Assembly: GCA_050180015.1 (NCBI GenBank)
Contig: JBFXEO010000002.1
Coordinates: forward strand, 1 to 47,138
DNA from: JBFXEO01 sp050180015
GTDB lineage: Bacteria; Bacteroidota; Bacteroidia; Bacteroidales; Tenuifilaceae
Reading direction: 5' to 3'
Length of the DNA: 47,138 nucleotides
Below are positions 23,838-33,074 of the stretch, piece by piece (the stretch's first letter is position 1; every line of letters starts with the position of its first letter). The notes under the pieces were generated by a model. That model was not told the DNA's origin. It made no database searches and worked only from the letters and a program-made list of their open reading frames with translations. Both the position numbers and the translations under genes were made by a program.

Positions 23838-25367
23838 TTAAAACCTAAAGTAGATAAATGGCTGTATTTGTGCTGTTTTGAACTGAAAGATTAGAATGGC
23901 CGCAAGTAGTATAACCACCAATTTGATTATAATATTTGATTCAATAAATTTTCCCCTGCACCATTCCTTGAGGTTAAATGGTAACCAGTGTAGTACAAAT
24001 CCTACTAGCATTAGCCCAAATATGCCGGAGTACGATTGAACCATTGCCGGAGTTGATTTTACGCCAAAATGCGCGAAGATTTGTGTAATCATGTTTTGGG
24101 CAGAGCCCATATCATCGGAGCGGAAGAATATCCAGCTGAAGCAAACCAGCTGAAAGGTTAAAAATGTCCCTATTGCCTTTCTCCATCTTTTGTCAATCCT
24201 TTTAACAGGCGGAATGTATTTAGCCCAGAGTTTGTGTAGGACTAAGCCTAATCCGTGAATTCCGCCCCAAATTACAAATCGCAGGTTGGCCCCGTGCCAA
24301 AGGCCGCCAAGTAGCATTGTAAGCATTAGGTTGATGTATGTTCTGGCGGAACCCTTCCGGTTTCCTCCAAGTGGAATATACAAGTAGTCGCGTAGCCACG
24401 ACGAGAGCGATATGTGCCACCGATGCCAAAAATCAGGAATGCTGGTTGCCTTGTAGGGCGAGTTGAAGTTTATGGGTAATCGGAATCCCAGCAGTAGCGC
24501 AATCCCGATGGCAATATCGGTATAGCCGGAAAAATCGCAGTAAATTTGTAAGGCGTAGCCGTAGGTTGCCATTAGGTTTTCGAACCCGGAGAAGCTTAGC
24601 GGGTTGTCGAAAACCCTATCCACAAAGTTGATGGAGATATAATCGGAGATTACCATCTTTTTTATCAACCCTGCAATAATTAAAAATACGGCATGGCCAA
24701 ACTCACGGCTGGTCAGGTTGAATTTGCGGTACAGCTGAGGAATAAACTCCGAAGCTCTTACAATGGGCCCAGCAACCAGCTGTGGAAAGAACGAAACGTA
24801 AAACCCAAAATCAACAATGTTTTTTACCGGTTGAATTTTTTGCCGGTAAACATCAACCGTGTAGCTGATGGTTTGAAAGGTATAGAACGATATGCCAACC
24901 GGTAGAAAAATTGAGGCGGTATCGAAATTACTGCCCAACAGGTTATTTATGCAGGCGGAGAGATGGTTGGTAACCGTAAGGCTGGTTCCCAAAAGCTGAT
25001 TCACCAAATCGGTGTAAAAGTAGGCGTACTTAAAGTATGAAAGAACGCCAAGGTTTACCGTAACACTTAGGGCAACCAGCAATTTTCTTTTAATTCGTGA
25101 GTTGTACCGGGGAATTAGTAATCCAATTGTGTAATCGCAAATGGTCGAGAAAATTAGTAGTGAAAAAAATAACCCGCTGGATTTGTAGTAAAAAAATAGA
25201 CTGAAAACCAATAGGTATGCACTCCGAATTGCTGGCTTGTTATAAATAAAGGAGTAGCCCAAAAGCAGGACTGCAAAGAAAGCCCAGAACGATATTTTGG
25301 TGAAAAGCAATGGATTGCCCTCGGTGTAGCTGCATAGCTGGGTAATTAATTTTGAAATCCAATCCAT
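23838..25367 (-). CDS. MBOAT family O-acyltransferase (AlgI/DltB-like)
   Basis: A 509-aa inner-membrane protein with about 11 hydrophobic segments. Family landmarks are SFYTFQTISYTVDVYRQ, FFPQLVAGPIVRASEFIPQL, YCDFSGYTDIAIGIALLLGF, FNSPYKATSIPDFWHRWHIS and the catalytic-histidine motif LLGGLWHGANLRFVIWGGIH. These proteins pass acyl groups, usually acetyl, across the membrane to be placed on extracellular polysaccharide or peptidoglycan. The two following genes in translation order are on the 5' side: two SGNH proteins, so the three form an O-acylation cassette like AlgI with AlgJ/AlgX. The stop of the upstream gene is 11 nt from the ATG. The modified polymer is unknown. Confidence 0.92.
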   Translation of the reverse strand: MDWISKLITQLCSYTEGNPLLFTKISFWAFFAVLLLGYSFIYNKPAIRSAYLLVFSLFFYYKSSGLFFSLLIFSTICDYTIGLLIPRYNSRIKRKLLVALSVTVNLGVLSYFKYAYFYTDLVNQLLGTSLTVTNHLSACINNLLGSNFDTASIFLPVGISFYTFQTISYTVDVYRQKIQPVKNIVDFGFYVSFFPQLVAGPIVRASEFIPQLYRKFNLTSREFGHAVFLIIAGLIKKMVISDYISINFVDRVFDNPLSFSGFENLMATYGYALQIYCDFSGYTDIAIGIALLLGFRLPINFNSPYKATSIPDFWHRWHISLSSWLRDYLYIPLGGNRKGSARTYINLMLTMLLGGLWHGANLRFVIWGGIHGLGLVLHKLWAKYIPPVKRIDKRWRKAIGTFLTFQLVCFSWIFFRSDDMGSAQNMITQIFAHFGVKSTPAMVQSYSGIFGLMLVGFVLHWLPFNLKEWCRGKFIESNIIIKLVVILLAAILIFQFKTAQIQPFIYFRF

Positions 25368-25377
25368 TGCGAGGGGT

Positions 25378-26607
25378 TTACTGATGGTAGGTTAAAAACT
25401 CGTTACAGGTAATAGCCTCGAACAGCAGCTCTCCCTGCAGTTGATATCCTTTTATATTTAAATGAAGCAAATCCGGGGCGGTTAGTCCCATGCTACTCCA
25501 TGTTCTGATGCTTCCTTCTCCGCCCATAATGGTGTGGAAATCCCACACGCAGCAATTATTCCTGAATGCGGATGTTATTATTGCGGTTTTGGCCTCGGTA
25601 AGGTGCGGGTTTTTGGCAAGCCTCAGAAGATGATCGCTGGGTGTGGTTAGGAGAATGGTTGCGTTGGGAACAGCCGTGTTTATTCTATTAAGCAACGTGT
25701 TGAGTGCAATGCCAAAGTTCTGTACATCAAATGATGGGTGGCAGGCATCGTTAGTTCCAAGCGATACAATTACCAGCTGTGGGTTTAACACTTTAAGCTG
25801 ATGCGCAAGCTCTGCTGCCAGCAGGTACGCTTTTACATCGGCCCCGTTCAGTCCGGCCGAGTTGTATATAACTTTTGATGTTGAGTTTACCAGCTCCAGC
25901 CCCAGCAGGGTGAACTGTTTTTGTCTTTTCCCCGTTGATTTTAGGCCAATTCTGGCTTCGCAGACGGGAGTTTTAAGTTTAAAGGTTATGTGGTGCTGGC
26001 TCTGGGATATTATTTCCGTTTCGGATCCTTCTACCGCGGGAGTATAACTTATACTATCTACGGGGCAGAATACCGTGATCTGGTCAAAGGACTTGATGCC
26101 GTTTTTCGGACTGTTCGTTGAGACCATGAAGGATGCCTTATAATCTGTTGTTTCCATTGCCATCCCCGATAGTCCTGCCTGTATGGGCTTTGCTGATCCG
26201 AGTATTTTTAAAAATTTCCATTTTCCAGTCGATTGGAAGGTGTAATCGAAGGGTGAATTGGTTTTAGCCAGATTGTAGGGGAAGGCATAGCCTACAGATA
26301 TGGCGGAGTTATTCATGTACGATGAAAGTAAATTCCGAATCTCATCCGTAAAAAAGCCGGCCTGAACATGTGAGTCGCCCAAGTGTACTATTCTAATGGG
26401 TTCGTTAGTGTTAGGTTTTATGGGAAGATTCAGTCCTTCCCTGTTGATTATGATCTTGTTGTTGCGATAGTTAAGCCGGGCTAGGCTTTTTATTCCGGGG
26501 TTTAAAACCATTGTTTCGGTGGATTTGGGCATGATCGTAATTGCTGCTAAAGCTACAAAGGAAGCAATCGCTGGGTTTGTACAATATCTTTTTAGGTACT
26601 TTTTCAT
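25378..26607 (-). CDS. SGNH/GDSL-type hydrolase or acetyltransferase
   Basis: A 409-aa protein with an N-terminal hydrophobic segment (about 12-27) that may be a signal anchor. SGNH blocks are IVHLGDSHVQAGFF (block I, nucleophilic Ser), a Gly in the middle region, VIVSLGTNDACHP (block III, Asn) and APDLLHLNIKGY (block V, Asp-His). A beta-sandwich-like insert (about 110-240) separates blocks I and III. In MBOAT-associated systems such proteins finish acetyl transfer onto the glycan or remove it. Its ATG overlaps the upstream SGNH stop (ATGA, 4 bp), and the MBOAT gene follows after 10 nt. All three are therefore likely co-translated. The substrate is unknown. Confidence 0.88.
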   Translation of the reverse strand: MKKYLKRYCTNPAIASFVALAAITIMPKSTETMVLNPGIKSLARLNYRNNKIIINREGLNLPIKPNTNEPIRIVHLGDSHVQAGFFTDEIRNLLSSYMNNSAISVGYAFPYNLAKTNSPFDYTFQSTGKWKFLKILGSAKPIQAGLSGMAMETTDYKASFMVSTNSPKNGIKSFDQITVFCPVDSISYTPAVEGSETEIISQSQHHITFKLKTPVCEARIGLKSTGKRQKQFTLLGLELVNSTSKVIYNSAGLNGADVKAYLLAAELAHQLKVLNPQLVIVSLGTNDACHPSFDVQNFGIALNTLLNRINTAVPNATILLTTPSDHLLRLAKNPHLTEAKTAIITSAFRNNCCVWDFHTIMGGEGSIRTWSSMGLTAPDLLHLNIKGYQLQGELLFEAITCNEFLTYHQ

Positions 26608-28118
26608 TCTCTTGGTTTTTCAGCTGATTTAGCAGCAGGATGCGGGTTCCCGTTTTCCTGCGCTGGGGCATTGATGAATTTTGTGTACTCATCGAGTAGC
26701 GATGCCACAAACATTTCGGCAATTACCTTTGACCCCTTGTAGTTGAAATGCGTAAAATCCTTGGTGGCCAAGGGAGGGCTGGCGTAAACCCACTCAGGCA
26801 TGGAGTTTTGTCCACCCATTGCCTTATAGCAATCCCAGAAAGCGGCACCTGCCCTGAAGGCAGCACTTCGCTGGGCATCTCTAACTTTTTCGATACTTGG
26901 GTACGATTCGAATTTATCGTCTGATTTTTGCGACATGTCCGAAACCCCGATTAGCAATACCGAAACATCGGGTTTAAAAGATTTTATGGCTTTTATCTGG
27001 CGGTAGAGAATATCCTCGTAGTAGCTATAGTTGCTTAAGTTGGCCGGGACCACATTTACACCATACTGTAGTATAACCAGCTCTACGTTGAGCATGTTAA
27101 AGATTTTACGGGAAAAATTGGCATCGAACTTTGTGAAAACAGCCCCGGAACTTCCACGCTGGGGGATATTATCGACATAAATCCCCTTTCCCGATTCCAG
27201 CGATACGCCATATACGGTTAGCGGCCCGTTCCCGCTGAACAGGAGTTCGATGTTTTTTGCCTCGGGGGGAACGGTGAAGGTACGCTCTGCTACGGTTGAA
27301 GTTTTAGTTAGCGTTTGTGTATTGGTGATACCATCATTTACTTTTAGCTGTAGTAGGTACGTCGAGTCGTTTTGCCCGAAAAATACCCTTACCCTTTTAA
27401 ACCAGTTATTCCTAGCTGGTTTGCCAACTTTTTTAAGCTCAATCTTATCGGCGTTAGTGCCATCAGCTATTTGGGTGATGCCTCCAAGCAGGCCATACCG
27501 GCTTACTTCACCGCCACCGTCGAGCAGGCTGGAGTACTGCCAATCGCCAGAAACGGAATGTTTCACATTCAAAGGTTGATAGCTTTGCGGGTATCCCGGT
27601 ATAATACCAATTCCGTTTCCGCCAAATCGCTCTTGTAGGGCACCGCGGATGTACATGGTTATCCGGTCACCTTCAATTTGCGAATCGCCAAAATGTATTA
27701 CCCTAACCTGACCTGCCAATGCTTTCCCGGTTTTCAGGGCGTTGAAAAACCCTGTAATTGCGCTATGGCTGCTGTCGGCAAATTCAATGGGAATGTTTTT
27801 TTCTTTTAATAAATTGATGTTAACCGGTACTGGCTGTTCCTTTTGTTCATTGGTATAATCTAATTCAGCTGGTTTTGTGAAGGTGCTGTCCGGTTGTTGC
27901 TGAATGTTAGCGGTAGTGCTACCGGGTTTTACTGGGGTAACTTTGCCCTTTTGCCGGATAATACTGCCGACTAGTTTTTCCTGAATTGATGCAATGCCTG
28001 GATACCGTAAGGTGAAGTTTCTAATTTTAAATCCATCCGAGGGCACAATCCATGCCCCTGTTAAAAGTAAAAGCAGTATAAGGGTTATAAACAAAAATAT
28101 TTTAATCGGTTTTACCAT
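26604..28118 (-). CDS. SGNH/GDSL-type hydrolase or acetyltransferase, first gene of O-acylation unit
   Basis: A 504-aa protein with an N-terminal membrane segment (about 6-25), then a Pro/Thr/Gln-rich linker to about 120 and a periplasmic SGNH domain. Block I is VIHFGDSQIEGDRITMYIRG (nucleophilic Ser), block III is LQYGVNVVPANL (Asn), and block V is TKDFTHFNYKGSKVIAEMF (Asp and His). As in its neighbour, a beta-rich insert divides blocks I and III. The two SGNH proteins share design but little sequence, so they may act at different steps, for instance transfer and removal of acetyl groups. The gene starts the unit; its ATG at 28118 follows an AT-rich leader with no obvious promoter match. Confidence 0.88.
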   Translation of the reverse strand: MVKPIKIFLFITLILLLLLTGAWIVPSDGFKIRNFTLRYPGIASIQEKLVGSIIRQKGKVTPVKPGSTTANIQQQPDSTFTKPAELDYTNEQKEQPVPVNINLLKEKNIPIEFADSSHSAITGFFNALKTGKALAGQVRVIHFGDSQIEGDRITMYIRGALQERFGGNGIGIIPGYPQSYQPLNVKHSVSGDWQYSSLLDGGGEVSRYGLLGGITQIADGTNADKIELKKVGKPARNNWFKRVRVFFGQNDSTYLLQLKVNDGITNTQTLTKTSTVAERTFTVPPEAKNIELLFSGNGPLTVYGVSLESGKGIYVDNIPQRGSSGAVFTKFDANFSRKIFNMLNVELVILQYGVNVVPANLSNYSYYEDILYRQIKAIKSFKPDVSVLLIGVSDMSQKSDDKFESYPSIEKVRDAQRSAAFRAGAAFWDCYKAMGGQNSMPEWVYASPPLATKDFTHFNYKGSKVIAEMFVASLLDEYTKFINAPAQENGNPHPAAKSAEKPRE

Positions 28119-28240
28119 GGATAAATATACGTTGCCCGAAATGTTATTTATGCGAATGCTTGGGTTAAAAATAGAATAATTTTGTTAAAGACAGTGGTTT
28201 AATGGCCTTAATTATGCTTGAGCTATAATTTGCCCGATAT

Positions 28241-28281
28241 AAACATAAAACGCGCACTGTTATTGTGCGCGTTTTATGTTT
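28241..28281 (-). terminator. Strong hairpin after the tricorn protease gene
   Basis: A perfect 17-bp stem (28241-28257 with 28265-28281) and a 7-nt loop; the GC core is CGCGCAC and the outer part is A/T. It begins 13 nt after the tricorn stop codon and separates that gene from the SGNH/MBOAT unit on the same strand. On the coding strand the stem itself ends in a T-rich arm. Confidence 0.8.
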
Positions 28282-28294
28282 ATCCGAATGGGAT

Positions 28295-31200
28295 TTATTT
28301 TTTTACCCTTACGGGGTATGGCGGGCGAACGGGATCTACTTGTGGATTTTCTTCCAGTTCCTTTAAAGCTACTTCGATAGCTTTTTGCAATTGAGGATCG
28401 TTGCCTTTAATAATTTCTGCAGGAAGTTGCTCAACTTCAATGTCGGGTGCAACGCCAACATTTTCTACTACAAATCCATCTTTAGTCCAGATTGCTACGT
28501 TCGGAGCTGTTACAAAGCCACCATCCATTAGCTCTGGGAATCCAAGAATTCCAACTAGTCCACCCCAGGTACGTTTGCCAACAAGTGTTCCCACGTTAAA
28601 TTTACGGAACATCCATGGAAGCATATCGCCACCAGATCCGGCATTCTCGTCAATAATCATAACTTTTGGGCCTTGAATGGATGCGCTGGGTGTTTTAAGG
28701 TCTTTCCCGTAACGCATATTCCAGTGCGACTGGTAAGGACGTTGTAAAATATCGATATAGTAATCGGCCAGTGAACCACCTCCATTAAAACGCTCATCAA
28801 CAATAATTGCTTTCCGGTTTGCCTGTGGGAAGAAGTAGCGTTTAAAGTATTCGTGTCCTAATCCTGCAGTGTTGGGCACGTAAACGTAGGCAACCTGCCC
28901 CCTTGTGGCCTCGGTAACTTTTTTAAGGTTGCCTTCCACCCAATCGCGGTTTCTTAGCGAGTATTCATTTTCAATAGGAACAACCTTAACAACTCTTGAC
29001 CCTGGATAATCGGGGTTTGGGCCAATGGTTAACTCAACAATTTTTCCGGCAGTATTCTCGAAGAAACTGAAAAGGTTTTGGTTGCTTTTCACATCAGCTC
29101 CGTTTACCGCTAAAATATAGTCTCCAGCTTTGGCATTAACCCCGGGTTCGGTTAATGGCGAGCGCATTTCGGGATTCCAGTTCAACCCTCCATAAATTTT
29201 TTTGAGTTGATACCGATTGTTGATAATTGTATAATCGGCACCAAGCAAACCTCCCGGCACTTTTTGGGGAATGTTTAACCGGTCGCCGCCGCCGGTGCGA
29301 TGGTGTCCAACGCCAAGTTCGCTGCACATCCACATCACAAGCCTATTCAAATCGCTACGACATGCCAAATCGGGGAGGAATTGCGAGTATTTTGTTTTCA
29401 TGGCTTTCCAATCTGCGCCATGCATCCCGGGGTCGTAAAAATAATCCCTGTTGATGCGCCATGCTTCATCAAAAATTTGAGGCCATTCTGCCAAAGGATC
29501 AATTTTAATTTTCACCTCGGCAAGGTTAAGAATACCTTTCCCGGGCTCTGCTTTTTCTCCTGTTGCTGTTATTCCAAAGGTATCCCCTTTAACGTACAGC
29601 ATTCTTTTACCGTCGGCAGATATGGTGTAATCATCCATTTCCATCACCTCGCTATCCTTGCGTTTTTTGAGGTCGTATTTATGGAGCATGCCCGACTCCC
29701 TTTCGATGTATAGCAGCTCTTCTTCCTTGCCAATCCCTAAACTTGAGAAATTGTCTGCTTTTATAGGAATATCAACGATTCGATTTTCTATTCCATCAAG
29801 GTCAATTTTTAGGTTATCAACCTTTTTTTCAGGTTTTGAAGTGTCCTTTTTGTCCTTGTTGGCTTCTGCATCTTCTTTTTTTGCAACTTCCTCATCGCTT
29901 TCCCTGGCAAAAGGCGAAATGGTTTCCTTTTGAAGCGTTACAAGGTATATGGAGTTGGTCATTCGCATATCGGCATTCGATAGGTCGAACCAGTTAACCA
30001 CAGGTCCTGCATCGGTTGAGGCCAGGAAATACAGGTATTTTCCGCTTGGATCGAAGGTTGGTTCCGATGCGTCACTTAATCCATCGGTTAGCGCGAACGA
30101 TTTATTCTGATCAAGAGCGTATAGGTAAATTCTTTTGAAGTTAGTTTCGGTAACCTTGGTGTAAGCAATCCATTTGGAGTCGAACGACCATGATCCCAAT
30201 AAATTGCGGAATGGGCCCGGCACATATAAATCGTCGGAATCAACCTTTGATATAGATCCTGTTGCAATGTCAATTACATACAAGTTCCGGCCATTGTCAA
30301 CGTAGCTTATCTTTTTGCTGTCGGGCGACCATTTCGGGTAAGCGTAAAAACCAGTGCCATTCAATTTGAACGATTTTACATCGCCCTTTCCGTCTTGCGC
30401 TTTGATATTGAGCTCGTAATTGCCCGATGCATCGGAGAAATAGGCTATTGATCTTCCGTCGGGCGACCATGTTGGATACTTTTCGTGAACGCTTGTGGTT
30501 CGTGTTATGTTTCTTGAGTCGCCTTTTTCGGCAGGAACAGTAATAATTTCCCCGCGAATATCAAAAACTGCCCTTGCTCCGGTTGCAGAAATATCGAAAC
30601 TACGCACATATTTATCACCGCTAACATATCGTTGGCGTAACCCAAGCAGATCGGTGGCAATTCCAACGGCTAGTTTTTTTTGTTCCTTTGTGTCTATATT
30701 GATTGTGTGGAGATAGCCTGCCTGTTCAAAAATTATAGTGTTTGAGCCTCCGGAGATGTTGATGACCGGGAAGTCGTTGAACGATGTTAGCTGGTCCATG
30801 GCGGCTGATTTTGTATCGTATGAGTATAGGTTAAACTCGCCATTTCTGTCGCTAATAAAATATACTTTATCTCCAATCCAGGTAGGGTCAGTATCGTTAC
30901 AGCCACCCGCCGGTTTTGGAATTTTTACGATGGAGTAGTCCTTAAAGGAGATTAACCATATAGTGGAAATCGTTCCTCCGCGATAGTTCTTCCATTCGTG
31001 AAAAGCATCGGATACCGGAGTATATGCCATGTAATTCCCATCGGGCGAATATGATGCGTGGTAAGCGTTGGGGATTCCCAGCCGCTGGGGGAATCCACCG
31101 TTGACTGGTACGGTGAAAAGTTGCAAGTACCTATTGGTGAAAACTGACCGAGAAGATGCGAAGAGTACATTTGTACCATCGGGGGTAAAGCCTCTTACGA

Positions 31201-31549
31201 TGTCGTATCCGGGATGCCATGTTAGCCGTTTCGGGGCACCACCTTCAACTGGAACAATAAAAACATCGGTATTTCCATCGTACTCTGCATTGAAGGCAAT
31301 TAATTTACCGTCGGGCGAGAAATATGGATTGGACTCAACCCCCTCGTCAACGGTAAGCCTTCGCGGTTCCGATCCATCAGGGTTTGCAATCCACAAATCC
31401 TCTGCGTAAACAAATGCGATATGATTCGCACTTATTGCTGGTTGCGCCAGCATTCTTGTATCTACTGTATTTATTCCCCATGATAACCACGGGATAAAGG
31501 CCATTGGTGCCAAGGCCAGAAAGTTAAATAGTAATTTTTTCATCCGCAT
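28295..31549 (-). CDS. Tricorn-type protease, S41 family (exported)
   Basis: A 1084-aa protein with a signal peptide (about 1-26). The N-terminal half has beta-propeller WD40/PD40 repeats, seen as recurring S-PDG-K/R units: FSPDGKLIAFNAEYDG, WSPDGRSIAYFSDASG, WSPDSKKISYVDNG. A charged acidic/lysine-rich loop is near 560-590. A PDZ domain follows (about 805-870, AGDYILAVNGADVKSNQNLF). The S41 core has the serine in ENAGSGGDMLPWMF (S972). Archaeal tricorn trims peptides from the proteasome; exported bacterial versions degrade peptides in the periplasm, and the details are unknown. ATG 31549 or the ATG two codons later both fit. It has its own promoter (31603-31633) and terminator. Confidence 0.95.
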   Translation of the reverse strand: MRMKKLLFNFLALAPMAFIPWLSWGINTVDTRMLAQPAISANHIAFVYAEDLWIANPDGSEPRRLTVDEGVESNPYFSPDGKLIAFNAEYDGNTDVFIVPVEGGAPKRLTWHPGYDIVRGFTPDGTNVLFASSRSVFTNRYLQLFTVPVNGGFPQRLGIPNAYHASYSPDGNYMAYTPVSDAFHEWKNYRGGTISTIWLISFKDYSIVKIPKPAGGCNDTDPTWIGDKVYFISDRNGEFNLYSYDTKSAAMDQLTSFNDFPVINISGGSNTIIFEQAGYLHTINIDTKEQKKLAVGIATDLLGLRQRYVSGDKYVRSFDISATGARAVFDIRGEIITVPAEKGDSRNITRTTSVHEKYPTWSPDGRSIAYFSDASGNYELNIKAQDGKGDVKSFKLNGTGFYAYPKWSPDSKKISYVDNGRNLYVIDIATGSISKVDSDDLYVPGPFRNLLGSWSFDSKWIAYTKVTETNFKRIYLYALDQNKSFALTDGLSDASEPTFDPSGKYLYFLASTDAGPVVNWFDLSNADMRMTNSIYLVTLQKETISPFARESDEEVAKKEDAEANKDKKDTSKPEKKVDNLKIDLDGIENRIVDIPIKADNFSSLGIGKEEELLYIERESGMLHKYDLKKRKDSEVMEMDDYTISADGKRMLYVKGDTFGITATGEKAEPGKGILNLAEVKIKIDPLAEWPQIFDEAWRINRDYFYDPGMHGADWKAMKTKYSQFLPDLACRSDLNRLVMWMCSELGVGHHRTGGGDRLNIPQKVPGGLLGADYTIINNRYQLKKIYGGLNWNPEMRSPLTEPGVNAKAGDYILAVNGADVKSNQNLFSFFENTAGKIVELTIGPNPDYPGSRVVKVVPIENEYSLRNRDWVEGNLKKVTEATRGQVAYVYVPNTAGLGHEYFKRYFFPQANRKAIIVDERFNGGGSLADYYIDILQRPYQSHWNMRYGKDLKTPSASIQGPKVMIIDENAGSGGDMLPWMFRKFNVGTLVGKRTWGGLVGILGFPELMDGGFVTAPNVAIWTKDGFVVENVGVAPDIEVEQLPAEIIKGNDPQLQKAIEVALKELEENPQVDPVRPPYPVRVKK

Positions 31550-31602
31550 AAAATTTTAAAGGTTAAGTTGAAGTGAAACCTGCTATGTAAGTTGAATAAT
31601 TG

Positions 31603-31633
31603 TAAATTTAAGGCAGGAAATTAATAATTCAAA
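31603..31633 (-). promoter_or_regulatory. Predicted promoter of the tricorn gene: TTTG - 19 nt - TAAATTTA
   Basis: On the minus strand TTTG (31630-31633) is followed after 19 nt by TAAATTTA (31603-31610), one base off TAnnTTTG. The distance to the ATG at 31549 is 53 nt. Confidence 0.5.
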
Positions 31634-31802
31634 GCTAAGGACGATTAACCTAGATGTGATGCTGCATGGCAGTTCTATCTTAGATAAGTTGAAGAGAGGT
31701 GTAAACACATGGTTTTAATTTCTTAAAATTTTACATTGTTGCGGGTGAAGTAAGGAAATGAGATTTTGTTAATACGGTGGCAATTAATCAAGCTTGATCC
31801 CC

Positions 31803-31834
31803 GTTGCAATACAACCATATTTTTAGTATCTTTC
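31803..31834 (+). promoter_or_regulatory. Predicted promoter of the ArsC-like gene: GTTG - 20 nt - TATCTTTC
   Basis: GTTG at 31803-31806 and TATCTTTC at 31827-31834 are 20 nt apart, with one mismatch in each box. The ATG at 31851 is 16 nt beyond the -7 box, which leaves a very short leader. It would drive the three-gene unit ending with fumarase. Confidence 0.35.
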
Positions 31835-31850
31835 ACCAAATTTGTTTGAG

Positions 31851-32195
31851 ATGCTAAAGATTTACCATAATCCGCGTTGTAAGAAAAGTAGAGAAGGTTT
31901 GGCGTATTTAAAGTCCAAGACTAACGAATTCGAAATCAGAAATTACCTGTCAAGTGGCATCAACCCTGATGATATTCGGGAAATATTGCTAAAATCGAAC
32001 CTGAAGCCTTTTCAGCTGGTGCGGTCGCGGGAGGATTATTTTAAAACCTACCTAAAGGGTAAAAATTTTTCCGACGATGAATGGGTGCAAATAATTGTTC
32101 AGAACCCGAAAATTTTGCAACGTCCAATAGTTGTTGGCAATTACAGGGCAGTGTTAGCCAACCCACCCCAGAATATCGATAAAATTTTTAAGTAG
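31851..32195 (+). CDS. ArsC/Spx/YffB-family reductase (arsenate reductase-like)
   Basis: A 114-aa thioredoxin-fold protein starting MLKIYHNPRCKKSREGLAYL. The single active cysteine is C10 in NPRCKKS, the glutaredoxin-coupled ArsC type. Downstream it has RPIVVGNYRAVLANPPQNI, which carries the arginine region used for oxyanion binding in true ArsC. The family contains both arsenate reductases and the related YffB and Spx proteins, and there is no ars gene nearby, so the physiological role may not be arsenate reduction. It is cytoplasmic. ATG 31851 was preferred to a TTG three codons upstream. It is followed after 6 nt by the CAP-domain gene. Confidence 0.85.
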   Translation: MLKIYHNPRCKKSREGLAYLKSKTNEFEIRNYLSSGINPDDIREILLKSNLKPFQLVRSREDYFKTYLKGKNFSDDEWVQIIVQNPKILQRPIVVGNYRAVLANPPQNIDKIFK

Positions 32196-32201
32196 AAAAT
32201 C

Positions 32202-33056
32202 ATGTTTAGGTATCGCTTATTTACAGTAATACTAATTTTGGCTTTTCAATTTCAGCTAATAGCGCAAGAGAACACTGATGTTGCTGCATTGGAGCAGGAA
32301 ATCCACACCTTGATCAATGAATATAGGACGAGTAAAGGATTATCCGAATTAAAGTTGAATAATGCCGTAAAAGTTGAAGCGGTAAACCATTCCAGGAATA
32401 TGGCATCGGGCAAGGTGCCGTTTAGCCATAGGGGTTTCGATGATAGGTTTAAAAGGCTAACGGCCATCTTCGATATTTCTTCGGGTGCCGAGAATGTGGC
32501 CAATGGTCCGGCCGATGCAAGAACCATTGTTGAGGGGTGGATTGCCAGCCCAAAGCACAGGGATAATATAGAAGGTGATTTTAACATGACGGGTATTGGC
32601 ATTGCCCGGGCGCAGAACGGATTATTCTTTTACACTCAAATTTTCGTAAAAAGCCCAGAAAAACCTAAAATAGTTGTTGAGGAGTTTGAGAACGAACTTT
32701 TCAGGCTTATCAACGAGCACCGCACCAGCCTTGGCCTTACCGGCTTTAAAAAGAATGAGTTGATTAAAGCCGAGGCTTTAAAGTATTCGGCGCAGATGGC
32801 CACAGGGAGGGTTCCCATTGGCCCGCCCAGTTTCGATAGCCCACTCCGGAAACTTTTACCTAACATGAACGGAAAAGCCATGTCAGAGGTTATTGCTTAC
32901 GGGTACGATACGCCCAAAGAGGTTTTTGAAAGCTGGATGGCCAGTACAAATCAGCGTGAGACTATCGAGGGAAGTTTCGATTTAACAGGAATTGGTGTTG
33001 CACAATCGACGGATGGGAAGGTATTCGTAACTCAGGTTTTTATATTGAGCCGGTAG
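32202..33056 (+). CDS. Exported protein with tandem CAP (SCP/PR-1) domains
   Basis: A 284-aa protein with a signal peptide (about 1-22). The first CAP domain (about 30-152) has the usual cavity residues H76 (PFSHRGFD), E97 (GAENVA) and H119 (SPKHRDNI). The second (about 160-284) repeats the fold but P208 replaces the first His and Q251 replaces the second, while E229 remains. So only the first copy could bind a divalent metal as CAP proteins do. Bacterial CAP proteins are exported; their role is unclear, with suggestions of lipid binding or protease-like activity. It starts 6 nt after the ArsC-like gene and ends 18 nt before fumarase, which suggests one transcript. Confidence 0.9.
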   Translation: MFRYRLFTVILILAFQFQLIAQENTDVAALEQEIHTLINEYRTSKGLSELKLNNAVKVEAVNHSRNMASGKVPFSHRGFDDRFKRLTAIFDISSGAENVANGPADARTIVEGWIASPKHRDNIEGDFNMTGIGIARAQNGLFFYTQIFVKSPEKPKIVVEEFENELFRLINEHRTSLGLTGFKKNELIKAEALKYSAQMATGRVPIGPPSFDSPLRKLLPNMNGKAMSEVIAYGYDTPKEVFESWMASTNQRETIEGSFDLTGIGVAQSTDGKVFVTQVFILSR

Positions 33057-33074
33057 TCACCAAAACTAAATATT

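Noticed and set aside
31851..32195. Arsenic-resistance locus
   Set aside because: Only one ArsC-family gene is present, without arsR, arsB/acr3 or arsA, and the neighbours are a CAP protein and fumarase.
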